From Oxytricha trifallax (lineage: Eukaryota > Ciliophora > Spirotrichea > Sporadotrichida > Oxytrichidae): a DNA stretch of 64,000 nucleotides. Below the pieces are notes generated by a model. The model was not told the origin of the DNA. It did not search any database and saw nothing but the letters and a program-made list of their open reading frames with translations. Within the stretch, counting starts at the first letter, position 1, and the number at the start of each line of letters is the position of its first letter. The stretch covers positions 62,001 through 126,000 of the forward strand of contig ARYC01000151.1 of assembly GCA_000711775.1 (NCBI GenBank), written 5' to 3'. The position numbers and the translations under genes were made by a program. This document shows positions 33,440 through 46,790 of the stretch, piece by piece.

Positions 33440-34620
33440 TGTGATTTAATTTTCTAATTTATTAATATTATTGATAGTATTGCATTTACTTTTTAGATTA
33501 CTTTGAGAAAAGTCATCAATATTATTATAGTCTTCAATGCTGAATATATAAGAGGATTTACCATTTTTTATGTTAAACAAATTATCTACTTTGTATTTCA
33601 TAATCTGATTGGCAGTCTGCACTATATCAATCACTACTTTGTTTAGTTAAGTGTCAGTTACTTGAATTTAATGTTGAACTATTTCTCTTTTTTTTACATT
33701 AGAGTACTTGGAACAGTTAAATATATATTTTTAACCTTTTGTTGCTTGGGTAATCTTCCACTTATGTTTATATTTCTTGACATTTTTCAGTATTAAATTG
33801 AAATAATTGAAAAATCTTCAGGCAGATAAATTTTAATCAATTTGGGTTATTATAATGAAATCTTTTTCACATCATTAAATTTTGAAACTTTTAATTAATG
33901 ATCAGTCCTCATCTATATAAGAACTTAAACAGAACTATTCTAATTTCTTTACGATCAATTACTTCCATCCCAGCACAGTAATATGGGATTGCTGATGATG
34001 TGAATGTTTCTTGGAATACTTTCTTCATCTGATTGGGTAGTCTCCATATATTATTATTCCTAGATATTGTCTTATGCTCTAGCTTCTATTTGGCAACTTC
34101 TTAATGCATGTGAGTTGTTATTATCGCTTGGAAGTAATAGTGTGGAGTGATGCTGAAGTGATTATAAGTGTCAGGTCTTTGAAAAATTCATTTATGTAGA
34201 TCGCCTAAATTGCTGTTTTTTAAGTGACCTTTGGTTTAGTAGTTCTCTTTTATGCTTGCTATTTATATGAAGTAGGCAGGATTGCTAATGTAAAGCTACA
34301 ATAGAATCTTAAATAAGCAGTTTTTGGGCAGATATTTCGTATTTAGTCATATATAAGGAGACTTTTTATCCTAGTTTGGACAATTCTTCTAGACTGCTAG
34401 TTATGTTACTTTTGATCACAAGTAATAATTTCTCTACTTTCATCTTACTACATTCTATCTATAAGTGATGTGTTTGTATATTTGTTAGGCAATATCAATA
34501 TAGTTATTAATCATCATACTTTATCATCTAAGTGTGTATTTAAATTGTTATTCCAGCAATTGTTGATAATCAATAAAGTAATGATAGTTTTATATTTAAT
34601 ATCTGAGTAGATTTTATCAT
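33440..34620 (-). pseudogene. LINE-like reverse transcriptase fragment
   Basis: Minus-strand frames in the Gln code give, in the order expected of a LINE reverse transcriptase C-terminal half, a Tyr-Asp-Asp (34511-34519), LEELSKLGQKVSLYMTKYE (the palm-thumb helix region after the active site), and further on AIPYYCAGMEVIDRKEI (about 33930-33990), which resembles the thumb motif around Tyr-Gly-x-Glu. The pieces lie in two frames and include several TGAs, so the copy is decayed (or TGA is Trp). There is no 5' endonuclease part that I can see. The motif matches are modest, so the assignment is tentative. Confidence 0.4.
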
Positions 34621-36825
34621 TAAAATAAAACCAAAGAATTATATAAAATTAAAATAAATGCCTAAAATTAAAATAAAAATATTATGTTATTCAAATTTAA
34701 ATAGCTATTATTTATTATAAGACATTTTAATTTAATAAAATTTGAATATAATCATAATTTTTTAGTTAATTATTGGAATATAAACAATAATACTAATTTT
34801 TAACAGCAATACGAAGCAGGAATAGTAACTACGAATAAGGAAAAATCATATTAGAAGCATTAAGAGAAGTAAATAGTAGTAAAGTACTTATATTGGTAAT
34901 GAATCGTGAATTAAGAGGGTTATATGTAATAACAATAAAAATAAATCCCACCATTTCTTACTTCATAAACATCAAATGTCAAAAATGTGAATTATAATGA
35001 ATAATTAAAACAGAAATCTTCTGAATGAAGCTAAATTAATTCTACTTTAATTTCTGACCATTAAGTTTAGCTACTTTCTATATGTAATAGCATACTCCCC
35101 CTGAATATCTTCAAACAAAATACATCCCTTAAACATTAACAGGAATACTTAAAAATCGATGTTAGATACGTTTAGCCAAGAATTATTCAATATATTTTAT
35201 CAACTTCCCATTATGGTAATGATTGCTTAGACACTAGTCTTATGGTCATAAAAGATATTGGAAGGGGTCATTTAAAAAGATTAATATGGTGAAAATGTCA
35301 TTTTTAATTGTAATATTGATAAAATACATAAAAAATAGGAGAAAACGAGAAAGTTTAATACAGATTTAATTTGTTCATTCATAACTGTCATGTATTTGCT
35401 GTTTTATTAATTTAATTTTAAGTAACTGCTAAGATATAATCTATATGCATCACTGTATACTTATATTTATGAGAGACCTCTTATTTTTCAATGAGAACAC
35501 CTTTAACTGACTAATCGAAACCACTAGCCAAGTCAGCAATTTTGTGTGGGGCATAGATCCACTTGAATTTTTCTCATCCTTTTTATTGTGTGTGATGTAT
35601 TATCTATAAAGTTATAGTATACTTGTAGTACTATCTTCACTCTTCAAAAATCTTCTGTTGTAAATTATGTCATGACTATAATTATTTTAATAAACAAAAA
35701 CGCTATTTCAATTTATTAAGTTAATCTCTATTGCTAAATGGTTCAATAATTACCTTTCTGTACTTTCATAGTAATTGATGGATTAATTATGAGCGATTCT
35801 GGTTCAAGAGTAGTCATAAGGCCAGAGACATCTTCGTTATTCTCATAAAATATTATAAATTCTCATAGTTTTCTAGCATCTTTTAACTTTCTCTAGGTAT
35901 GCTACTTCTCCCTCTGATATATTTTTGGTGATGAAGTCCCAGCACTTATTCATGATTTAGTGATCGAGAATGGGTCAAGTGAACAAATTGTTTAGTTCTT
36001 CCCAATTGATCTCATTAAGTTGAGAAATTTAGCGCTACACTATATGTAATTACAGCACTTCAACATTGGAGGTAGCTCCTATATTTCAACATTAGAATAA
36101 AAACAATTTAGATGATTGTTTTGTATTTATTTGTGGAAGATTAATGAAGAATAGCGTTTATGCTTACAGGAAACACATTTATCTTATCATGTTTCTAATG
36201 ATTTTTCTTGAGGAAAAGCTTTAAATAGAAGTGAGGTTTCATTGAGCTGCCTGGTTAACCACCAAAAAGATGCTTCATTTTTAATAAGCTTATTAATTTT
36301 ATTTATATCTTAAATTACGAAATATAAAACACATTACAGTTAAAGTAATTAAGAAACTTTGTGATATTTAAACTTATGCCTATTTACCTATTTTTTATGT
36401 ATTTTATCGATAATAAAATTTGAAACTGAACTTTTTTTATTTAAGTATCCATAATTTATTCTTTAACAATGTAAACCAGATAAGTTTGGCTTAAAACTAC
36501 TAAGTAAATGAAGCCTATATGTATCTAAATTGCAATTAGGCGAGAATGAAATATAAGTATATCTTGATAAGCGAGAAAATTTCGTTTAAAAGATTCATCT
36601 TATTGCTAAAAATCTCTGTTAAATGTTTGATTGTAAGTGATATAAGAAAATTAGGACTGTGAAAAACGGAAGCTTAAATTCTTAGTCCCGTATTTATAAC
36701 TCAAGTGATTAAGCATTCATAATTTAAAATTTGGAAAATTTTGTAAATTAAAAATTATATTAAATTTAATCAGAATATTTATTATACTAATAAAAAATAG
36801 AAATGTGTAATAGAGCGTTTCATCA
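34621..36825. other. no supportable gene
   Basis: About 2.2 kb, AT-rich with mildly GC-richer patches at 35500-36250. No frame with a recognisable motif or a long TGA-free run. Confidence 0.4.
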
Positions 36826-37560
36826 TCTTGATCACTATAGTCATCTTCATCACTTGTATAAGGAGAGTCTTCTAAGTCCCCTCACTTTGTCTCTTTGCTA
36901 AGCACCAGTCCAGTGACCCCTTTGGTCTTACCAAGTGGGACCACTAAAAAATTAAAATTAAAGATATTCTTTGTAACTTAAATTTTTAGTGAGTACTCAC
37001 CAGCATCTTATGTATAAGAATACCTTTTAATATATAAAGTTGTTGTTTAAATTATAAATTTCCTATTATAAATCATAATTTTGATAATCCTTGTTTTATC
37101 TCTATTTTTTGTAAACTTCGTTCAATCAATCAACAATAGCTCTGGCTAAAGATATTATAGGCGTGTCACTGGCTTAAATTTCATAAGAATTATGGGGGAG
37201 AACTATATAATTAAAAAAATATTCAGCTTTCTGCTTTAAACTATCAATAAGTATCATTTATAATTATACATGTCAAACATTTTTGAAAAATAATAGAAAA
37301 TTGATAAATTAAAATGCAAAATTAAAATATTTAATCGAAAATCTATAAAACAAAATGGATTAGTAACTAATAGATCAGCCTAGTCATGAAAACTAATCAA
37401 TCAAACTTACTGATCAACAACAACAATTCACAATCAAACTTTGGTCATTAGAAACAAGATTAGAATTTTTCATCCAACCCTTCATAGACACTGAACAGGT
37501 ACTATTCCTATGTAAATAATAATGCAAGATTTATTTTTTGTAACTTACATTTTCGTGAGT
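36826..37560 (-). pseudogene. acidic-exon gene family, copy 1
   Basis: The exon 36826-36943 (minus) begins after a TTTTTTAG acceptor and reads VVPLGKTKGVTGLVL followed by an acidic tail (TSDEDDYSDQDDE). Upstream on the minus strand lies the phrase GATGCTGG...CTCACTAAAAAT followed by TTAAGTTACAAA, where other copies have a GTAA donor, so this splice site may be lost. A related upstream exon end occurs again at 37549-37590 (GATGCTGGTGGAGCAGTTAC...AAAAT, then GTAAGTTACAAA), suggesting a local partial duplication. Family members are at 46449-46640 and 49075-49260. No function is recognised; one TGA interrupts the exon. Confidence 0.4.
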
Positions 37561-37839
37561 GTAACTGCTCCACCAGCATCTCTATATATTGTTTCCATTT
37601 TATTTTTAATCTATTTCATTTTAATTTATCAATTCTCTATTATTTTTCATAATTGTTATTTTGGAAAAATAAATATCACTGACTTAGCGTGGAACCTTAG
37701 GTTAATTCCAAACTGCACAATATCGACACACTTAGACCACACATCTGCTAATTACTTAAAACTTTCAACATTAAGTAAATAAAACAAGCTAAGTTAAGTC
37801 ATTTCTTCAGATTTCTCAGGAATACTATGAATAAATGTG

Positions 37840-39240
37840 TGATATTTAACACCATCTAAATAAGACTCCAATAAATAGTCTATTGCATCTGTATAGCACA
37901 TAGTCCAAATCATAATAATATCTCTGCCCTAAAAAAACTCTCAAATCGAAGTAATATTCTTTCTCTTCTAATAAGAGAATAAGTACAGATACAGGATAAA
38001 CAAACTAGCTAACTTCATCATTTGGAAAACAATCCACGACCTTGCCTGGATCATAGATAAAATCCTCAAAAGGGATTCTTTCTATATAAGGTCTAAATAC
38101 ATTGACGTCACAGATCGGTGGGATAGGTAATACTAAATAAAAGAAGATCAGATTCTGAGATGCTAACAAAACAAATGGTAGCCTCAGTCATAGACTTTTA
38201 AATAAATAGAAACTCATACATTTACAAATGTCTTTCATAATGACCTAATTTAATCCAACAAAGAAAAACTAGAACAATAATTACTAAATCTCATTAAAAT
38301 AGTATCTAAGGAAAATATCATCAAACCTCCTTCTTCAGTTATCTACAAATCTAATTTCGACATCATCATGAAAAAAAACAAAAATCCAAAGGATTTTAGA
38401 GAAGTAGATCTATCTGCTTGGAACAGAACACTGGCTATTAAATCAGTCCTGTACTGTATAATATAGGTATAAACCATATAATCTATGACAAAAAATAGTT
38501 CATCTTTAACTACACCTAACTAAATACAAAACCGAATTTCTGTAGCAAATTCTAGATAAACCAGGCACCTCTCTAATCAACTTTCCCTAAACAACATAAG
38601 TGTTAGACCAATAATTTGAAGATATACAAGTTAAGGTAATAATCGGAGTGATTATGTATAACAACCTCAGGCAAAATTATATCAACACTATTGGAAACAG
38701 ACTATTACAACAAGAAAATGAGCTTCTAATTGAATCATGCTAATTAGCGGCACATATTTTTGCCTGGGATGGAAGACAGAACTTTCCCAAATTAGATGAA
38801 GACTGGATAGAAAAACTTCTCGAGTATTTTAGGAAATAAATTTACTAAATTCAACAATACATACCAATGTATATATAAAGAACTCGCTGAATAATATTTA
38901 TATTCAACAGAACAAAAAACCAATTAATACTGACTATAAATAAGCGATAAAAACCCTAACGAAAGAACTGAAACTTAGACTAGGCATGAGAACCTTAAGT
39001 GAGAAAATAGCCAACGTACTACTAAGGATGGCAAAAAAAAAGCTGTAATAGACCTAAAAAATTTCAAGGATAAATAAGACCCCAAAAAATTCCAAGACAT
39101 ATAAGTGCACTATTAAGGTTTCAGATGCTTATGACATAAATTAAGGACTGAATGAGATAAGAGCAATTGATTAAAAGGGATAGACCCTTATATATAAACA
39201 CATATAAATAATCGGGGGTCCCTAGATACCTCAATGTGAT
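37840..39240 (+). pseudogene. LINE-like fragment (second)
   Basis: Plus-strand frame in the Gln code with about 200 codons free of TGA (about 37960-38600), including LANFIIWKTIHDLAWIIDK and KKNKNPKDFREVDLSAW, which loosely recalls the DFR block of LINE reverse transcriptases. A later piece in another frame includes LDEDWIEKLLEYFRKQIY. After the coding part comes a short unique tail and then a TTA microsatellite, an arrangement typical of LINE 3' ends. No Tyr-x-Asp-Asp was found, so identification is tentative. The standard-code frame at 37522-37782 is not part of it. Confidence 0.4.
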
Positions 39241-39241
39241 C

Positions 39242-39273
39242 TTATTATTATTATTATTAATATTATTATTATT
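39242..39273. repeat. (TTA)n tail
   Basis: Run of TTA triplets with one interruption, directly after the LINE-like fragment. It may be the element's 3' tail. Confidence 0.75.
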
Positions 39274-40599
39274 GCACACTTTTAATAGCATGATTTACTT
39301 ATATTATCAACAGTACTTAAAGCTAATGTTAAATAATAAATTTTCATTTAATTGCTCAAGCTTCAACTTCTTAAAAGCTTGAAGCTTGAACATTATTTAA
39401 GCATTATATTAATTTAGATTAAAAAACATTTATTACTAATAAAGTTATTTTAAGCATTTTTGTAATATTTCTTTATATAGTTTTGAGATCCTGAAGGAAC
39501 TATATATAAATCCATCTAGATTTTGATGGTTCTTTTTATTGATTCATTAATTAAAATTAATGGACATAAAATATTTAATGTGTCATTATAGAACATTATT
39601 CTAAATCTCATAAGATTTCTTTAAAATTCTATTTGGAATTAAAGAGTATATATAAAGAACATTTAATCATATTAAAATTATTTTGTGAAGGTTAAACCTC
39701 TAAAAAGTAGAAGCTTGATGATTAATACAATGATTTATAATGATCTTAATATTGAAATTTAATATTTATTTCTTAATATTTAAATAGATTTAGAAAATGA
39801 AGGGGTGAAAATGTTCTGGCTTTATCTTCACTCTCTCCTTCAGCTATAAATCTATCATTATGGCTTTTTATAACTATATACCATAGTATATAAAATATTG
39901 GCCTATGAAGGTCTACTACTCACCATGGTGTCCAAACTTTTCCTAATAAGGTGCTATAAAATTTACTTTTTTCCTGTAAAATTCTAGGATCTTTCAGTAT
40001 ATAGTAATTCATCCATTTTTAACTAATAACTCTATAAATGCAATTAATAATACTCTGATTAATTTTAAGAAGCTTATAAAAAGCATGATAACTCTCATAA
40101 TTTTATTATATTAATTTAAGCTTGTTTAATTAAATAAAAAACATATTAAACTATTTTTATATTCAAATGAGACTAATTTCTTCTTGTGCTTCAACAGCGA
40201 TCTTATTTGCAATCGGAATATATAAGAAGCATTATATTATTGTGAATGACATAAATTTTTAATAGTTATTGTTCACAGAACATTAATAGCATTAAAAGGT
40301 TTACAAATAAAAATTGTAAATGTAGTAGGAGAAAGTGAGTAAAAGATAAAGAATCTGAAGAGAAATTTAGTAATCACTTAATTGAACGAAGATTGTTCAA
40401 TGATCAGCATAGAGCCCTCCACAACCTCATGAGAGTATTGAAGGCTACCTTGACGAATATGGATTGAAGATTTGATGTGAAATGATCTCAAAATAAATCA
40501 CAATCAACCAGATGTCTTTGTATATTTACTGGCCTTGGAGATAAGTCAATAACTATATTTATTATGTAAGTAGTTGTACCGATGAAACTCTTATTTAAT
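39274..40599. other. AT-rich stretch, nothing recognised
   Basis: No supportable gene. A small hairpin (CAAGCTTCAACTTCTT / AAGCTTGAAGCTTG) lies near 39358-39390. Confidence 0.45.
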
Positions 40600-40880
40600 A
40601 ATAGTTATTATAATTATGATTACTCTAATTTTGATGATTATTTAGGTGAGAAAATGAAGGTATTTTATGGTCATCTTTCTTTATTATTTCAACCAACAAA
40701 GTTTCCAACTCACCTTGCATTAAATTTAAATCTTTGATGGTCAAACTCAATTTATTAGGGGTTTTGATGATCATTTACAAAACATAATACCATTAAAACT
40801 TTGTTGGATAATCTAAATTCACTATGATATATGAGGACTAGTCAAATGAGATAATCTGACATTTCCAAATTGTAAAAATG
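40600..40880 (+). repeat. dispersed repeat, copy 2
   Basis: Partner of 27230-27550: the shared phrases AAAATGAAGGT, ATGGTCA, CCAACTCACCTTGCA and ATGAGATAATCTGACAT occur in the same order. Non-coding as far as can be seen. Confidence 0.5.
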
Positions 40881-41099
40881 AAGTGTATTCAAGAAATCTC
40901 TTAGATGTCTGAAAATGTTCTTTTCAAATTCTCAACCTTTTATCACCCTAAAAACTATCATTATGTTATATTAATAGATAAATAAAATTAGCTTTAATCT
41001 TTTAATATCATAGGAAAATAATTTAAATTAGAGAAACAATAAATTTATAATTTTGCAGCTTTATTTTTCAATGAATATTTAAATAATACCATTACATAG

Positions 41100-41621
41100 G
41101 GGAGAAAGCTTTTTGCTCTAGAGGAAGTTTCCTGCACTTTTTTTAATAAAAAAATGTAAAATTTACTAAGTTTGAAATAAATTCAAAAATTTTTTATTTT
41201 TATGACTCATTAAATATTGAGAGTTAATGTTCATTATTAAAGTAGTTCAAGAAAATATAGTCTAACATTTTATAATTATGGAAAAAACAAGATAAATTGC
41301 AAAATTCAATAACAATTGGATGCAATATATGGAATTACTATGATAACAGAGGGGACAATATAATGATTAAGAGACCGAAATCTGTAGAGTTGTTGGAATC
41401 GAATGTAAATCTAGAGTTGATGGTGCTTCTAATCCATGCCAATAGAGATATTGACTTATTGATTAATAAATAAAGTATAATTGTAACAATACAATTAGTC
41501 CGGAACTTGGTTAAAAATTGTTATAAGATTAATTTTATTTAAAAAATATTTTTTTTAAAAAATGCAGGAAACTAAGTTAAAATTTTTTTTATCAGAAACA
41601 GGTGCAGGAAACTTCCTCTCC
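41100..41621. mobile_element. hAT-like MITE, copy 3 (522 bp)
   Basis: Flanked by the 8-bp direct repeat TTACATAG (41092-41099 and 41622-41629). Carries GGAAGTTTCCTGCAC near the left end and GGTGCAGGAAACTTCC at the right. It lacks the long G/C runs of copies 1 and 2, having GGGAGAAAG and CTTCCTCTCC instead. Interior phrases (AAGAAAATATAGTCTAACATT, GAGTTGTTGGAATC) are shared with copy 2. Confidence 0.9.
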
Positions 41622-41629
41622 TTACATAG

Positions 41630-43985
41630 CTATATTTAATTTTCTTGTTATTAATTTTATTAAGCAAAATTATTTGCTAAACTAATGTCATTCCTTTTCT
41701 ATAATGACGAAATTAAAAAGTACTAATAGAGTTCTATTGCTTTCACCTGCTCTGATAATAAAATATTCATTTAACAGAATAATTTTTTTATCATTAGTGC
41801 AATGAATGCCATATGAATGAGAATTTGGTGATTAAAACAACATTTTCATTTAGATATTTGCTTCATTACAGGAAACTATGTCACAAGTTTCTCTAAAATT
41901 TCCTACTACAATTATTATGTGGTGGAGACACGTAGTATATACAATTTATATGCTTCTACATAGTTAATTTTTGGGTAGAAATATTGTATTCAAGATGCCT
42001 TAGCTGTTATAAGTACATAAAAGTTTTAAAACTGTAATTTCGTTCAAACATAGAGGGAATGGTGAAACATCGAAGATTTCATATTTAAAAACGATTTGAA
42101 TAACAAACAGCTGTATTATTTATAAATTGAATATGAACCAACTCCAAATATTACAAGATAATAAATTGGAATCAATAGGAAATAAATTATTTGGGCCTTC
42201 TAAACAGCTTGAGTAAATTGGCAGTCAATGGAAGAGCTGTGAGTAGATCTTAAAACCTTGTTGAAGTACCTCAAGAGTACAAAAAATAATTATCTTGCGA
42301 GAAGATTACTCTCATTCAAAGTCTTATAATGGTAATATAAAGTCACCTAGGCTTTTCATATTAGATTTTTGAGGATTTCAAACTAAAACTAAAAAAGCCG
42401 TTTTATCTTCAGAGATGCAGTTAGAATTTAAGAATAAGGAAACGTTAACCAACTTTATAATGTATAAATGTGTTGAGGATTAAAAGAAAGGCTAGATGAT
42501 AAAGCAGTTTATTAAAAATGGTGCGATATCTAAGCCTCTGTGACTTACTTCATTCTTAACTCTTACATTTCCTTTCCCTTTCTTCATTTGATTCGCTTGA
42601 TGTCTTGATAAAAAACTAATCTTGAGAATTCTTTGGACTTTATTAACCATACTAATTTTAAGAAAGATTGTCGAAAAATTATTATTAAAGATCAACGAAA
42701 AAAATAATTGTCCTAAAAAATATGATAAAATTTTTTGTAAAGAAGAATATGAGTTAAATTTTTTATGAAAGTGGAATATAATAATCAAACCATAAGAGTA
42801 TATAGTATTGATAAAATAGAAAAGATCTGGAAATTATTTTTACAGAAATAAAATAAAACTGCATTGATTTATTATTTAGAAATTTAATTAGATTTACTAG
42901 ACAAAAATTGAAATATTAAAGGCTAGAAATGAATACTTATACCTCTAAAACATTAGACTATTGCTAATAGATTTTTATAGTTTATTTATTACTGAATTTT
43001 CTGAATAATTTCAGATTCTAAGAAATGACACAACTTTACAGATATTTGTAATGATAGAGAAATATTCAGAGTTTTAGATATTATAATGAAATGAAGGCAA
43101 ATTTACAATACGCACTTTTCTCATCCTATATTTTAGATTTCTTAATAAAACTTGAAATTATTCTGCTGATGTAATTTAAAAGTACTGTATAAAATTATTT
43201 TTAATACCCAAGATTTAGAAATATTTACTAATTTTGACAGTTTACGAAGAGAAGTATATTGATATTTATACATTATAGTTTTAATTTAATAATTTAGAAT
43301 TTTGATTCGTTTATTTAAGATTTCATATAAATTTTAAATTTTTAAAAATTATGATCAATACTTATTAAAATAGAGCTGTGAAAAGCTATTCATAAGAAAT
43401 CCACTAAATTGATTTGTAAATAAATTAAATACCCTTAATTATTCATATTCATAGAATATACTATGAAAACTTTATGAATTAAGTTATATTGAGAAGACTA
43501 TCAATTTAAAAAAATATGCATCATAAACCTATTGTAATATGTAAAAAACAACTAATAATTCTTATCTAAATTTAGGATCTCAAAATTTGAACTTTTGATA
43601 TAGATTAAGTGAACGTGTGCATAATCAAAATTAATTGATTTATTTTATATAAGCGTTATTTTTTTCCCCATTTCTTTACCAATTTTATATAGAGGATAGT
43701 ATTTTTTATTATTGATAAAATAGATAAAAATAGGAAGTTTAATAAATAGAAAGACATTTCATTAATATTAGTAATCTTAACTACCACTAAATATGAAGGT
43801 ACTAATCTTAATTTGATTTAATGTTAATACCAAAATATTAATTAATTATCAAAATATATATAATTAGTGGCATAGTGGTTTGCCAAAGTCCTTAGTAGAC
43901 TACTGGTAAGTATATTTATATATATTTATATATTATATTATATTTATTGCCGATACTTAGATGATCAATACCGCGTTATGATGCT
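41630..43985. other. no supportable gene
   Basis: AT-rich. The standard-code frame at 42492-42788 shows no recognisable feature. A tRNA-like A-box string near 43865 was examined and rejected. Confidence 0.4.
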
Positions 43986-43989
43986 AGAC

Positions 43990-45114
43990 ATTTCTCCGGC
44001 TCTCGCTTTGACCACTGTTTGATGCAGACAATTGGTTCCATTCTTTTCCTTTAAGTCAGAGTGAAATCTTGCATTAAGGAAACGTTTTACCAAAGGGGAA
44101 TTCAAAAAGAATGCCTCCTACCAACTCTATGACGAAATTTCAAATTTGCAGAGTAGACATTTATAGCCTCAAAAGCATTGGTATCTTCGGGTTTCATGTT
44201 GTTAAAGGGCAGAATATTACATTTAATCATGATGAAACATCAAGTTTACTTGTATTCCACGCCGACGTACTTCTGCTGAATAGCCTTTCCATCACCCTTC
44301 ATCAACCGTTTCATCCCAGCCATCCAAGATGATCCTAATGCCTTCGTAAGATTGATCTCGTTTGTTATAAGATTTTGTGCTCACCAGCTTTGCCTTGTTT
44401 CATTGGTACTTAAAAATGAGAGTTTGACAACAAACAAGTATTATTCACATTCAAATATCTCTTATTCAAATATCTCTTCCAGAATGTCAGTGATTTTGTC
44501 TTCCCATTATAAGTTGGCCTGTATATCCACATGCTGTGAATCTACTGTTCTTGCGATTTATTAAGAGCTCATAAAGGGCATCTTAATTGTGAAGATAACT
44601 CATTGCTTTAGATCTGTATCTTTTGGGGTACTGAAGTCATCGCTACTTTTTCTTTGTTCTGCATTATAGTCCTGGAGAGTTGTAATTATTGGTACCTTCT
44701 CCTCAATAGCGACTCCAGATTTTTAGATCACTTGATTGGCTTAATATTTGAACTGTATGATTTTGCAATGGCTACTAACTGAGATATATCATGCGATTTT
44801 ATCTTAATTTATTCATCTTTTAACTGTGCTGACCCCGAAAGCATCTCAATCATTTAATAAATTGTAAATTCTATAGCAACTCTATATCCGCACTCCTGCT
44901 TTTACGATTCCTTCTCCTACTTAGCACTCTGTTTTGCGATAAACTGTTCTTAATTTTGAGAAGGCTCGTATAAAGCTTTACTTCATCCACTGCTTTAGCA
45001 AAATGATCATATGCATGATGTCCGAGAAGCTTGAAGGTTAATTCCAATTGTGCCAATATTCCCGTACCCTTGCGCTTCTTTTCAGTGAAATATGATTAAT
45101 TGACTCCCATTGAA
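43990..45114 (-). pseudogene. unidentified coding remnant, minus strand
   Basis: A block clearly richer in G and C than its flanks. Minus-strand frames in the Gln code are protein-like for most of its length: KRKGTGILAQLELTFKLL and HHAYDHFAKAVDEVKLY near 45000, SHDISQLVAIAKIIQFKY near 44770, then LQWEDKITDILEEIFEQE, and KPEDTNAFEAINVYSANLKF toward 44110. It is broken in several places and no family is recognised. Standard-code plus frames at 44111-44332 and 44352-44564 are shadows. Confidence 0.42.
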
Positions 45115-46445
45115 TCTGTCTTGAAACGAATTATTCTTTTTCTCAGGTATAACTTTAATTAATATCTTATACTGACATTAATATTATTATGAATAATAAA
45201 CATTTCTTGGTAACAAGAAATCCTTTTAGTAGAGCTCTAGATAGAATAAATAAATTATACAAGTATTTTATGATCCATTTACATTTAATTGATTTATAGA
45301 CAAGATTTTGTCGAAGCTAGGAGTAATAATTGTTATTTTCAAAGCCAGAAGCTTGAACTTTATTCTTAACATTATACATTTCCCCAATCAGTAGGTCAAC
45401 TTATAAGCTCCGTTAATAAATAAATCAAAATTTTCATTAATTAAATTATAAGTGACTATATAATATATACTAAAGTGAAGTATTCAACTACTCTACGCAC
45501 GGGCAATTATGGTTTCATTATTAACTCCCATTATAAGTGAGATATGCATAAATTGCTGATTTAAATCATCAGAAAAGAGTGAACGAATCTCACCAAATAT
45601 CTGTAATTTTACAAATTATTCAAGTCTTTATAATGTGATATCCCTCATTTCGATGAGTATGACAGTAATGGAATGTAGATGATTAGGTAAACAAACTACA
45701 AATTGCCAAATTCAAGAAGACTTAAGATGTAATAAATTTGTGAATAAGAATTTATTTATGCATGATAAATTATAAATTCACAAAAACATGTAGGTAAACT
45801 AAGTTTGTTTATAAATTATAGCTAAAATTTAACTTCTCTTTTACTTTTCATTTAATTTTTATAAACCCTATTATCTTATAATTTTATTTATATTATACAT
45901 TTCGTATATTAATTTTTATTTTTTCAAATTTTCTCAATATATTATTAAAGTTTATTAAATTATTTTTTTTAATTCTAATATTCTTCAAATGACAAATAAA
46001 ATTCAAAATTATGATTATTACAAATAAATGTCAAAATTTTGTAAGAAATGTCTAGAGAAACATAAGGCAATTCAAACGCAATATAAACTAATGATCGTAT
46101 TTAAAGTGAGGAAGATTTGAAAGTAGCTAAACTTCTCAAAAATAAGTTATAAATAAAGATATTGAGTATTATCTGCACATCTTAAAATTTACTCATGTTT
46201 ATAAGCAGAAATAAAGTGAGTGTATTTCACTTAATTTACAGAAACTTTATTTTTAATTATAAAGCTGCTATCTTAAGACTATGATCATTTATTAATGATT
46301 TGAGAGATTGTCATAGCCTTAAGTACATTTTTGTAAGATTTACCCTGTTTATAGATAAAGAGTTTTGTAAATTATAAAATAAATACTTATATCATTTATA
46401 ATTTTATCATAAATTAAGAAATTGAAAAATAAAAAAGATATTTCT
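45115..46445. other. AT-rich stretch, nothing recognised
   Basis: No supportable gene. Confidence 0.45.
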
Positions 46446-46448
46446 ACT

Positions 46449-46790
46449 TCATCATCATAGTCATCTTCATCGTTCTGAAATAGTTTTTTTCTTCCTCATT
46501 CTCCTCTCTTAGTAGACTTTCTAAGTTCGTGTCCAGTTACTCTTCTTATCTGTAATGATGGGACCACTAAAAGATAACGAAATATCTCTTTTTTAAGTTA
46601 CATTTGGTGTGAGTGTAGTAGCTGAATTAGCATCTCATCATTTTTATACTTATTTAAAATTCAATTTATCTGTATTATAACGTCAATTGGACCTGATGAT
46701 TTAATTTCGAATTTTGCTTGCAAAGATGAAGGAAATAATATAATATCAGCTTTAAACAAGTAGTAAAAAATAGAAAGAGTGTCTAACCGC
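46449..46790 (-). pseudogene. acidic-exon gene family, copy 2
   Basis: The minus-strand exon from 46565 starts at TGGTCCC after a TTTTAG acceptor and reads VVPSLQIRRVTGHEL with an acidic end (NDEDDYDDEVE). The intron 46566-46601 is 36 bases with a GTAACTT donor. The upstream exon ends GATGCTAATTCAGCTACTACACTCACACCAAAT, cognate with copy 1. Further upstream a piece reading LQAKFEIKSSGPIDVIIQI resembles the corresponding part of copy 1 (SYEIQASDTPIISLARAIV). A TGA interrupts the acidic exon. Function unknown. Confidence 0.45.

Noticed and set aside
43863-43910. tRNA-like A-box string (GTGGCATAGTGGTTTGCC)
   Set aside because: No matching B box or acceptor stem can be found downstream within tRNA distance.
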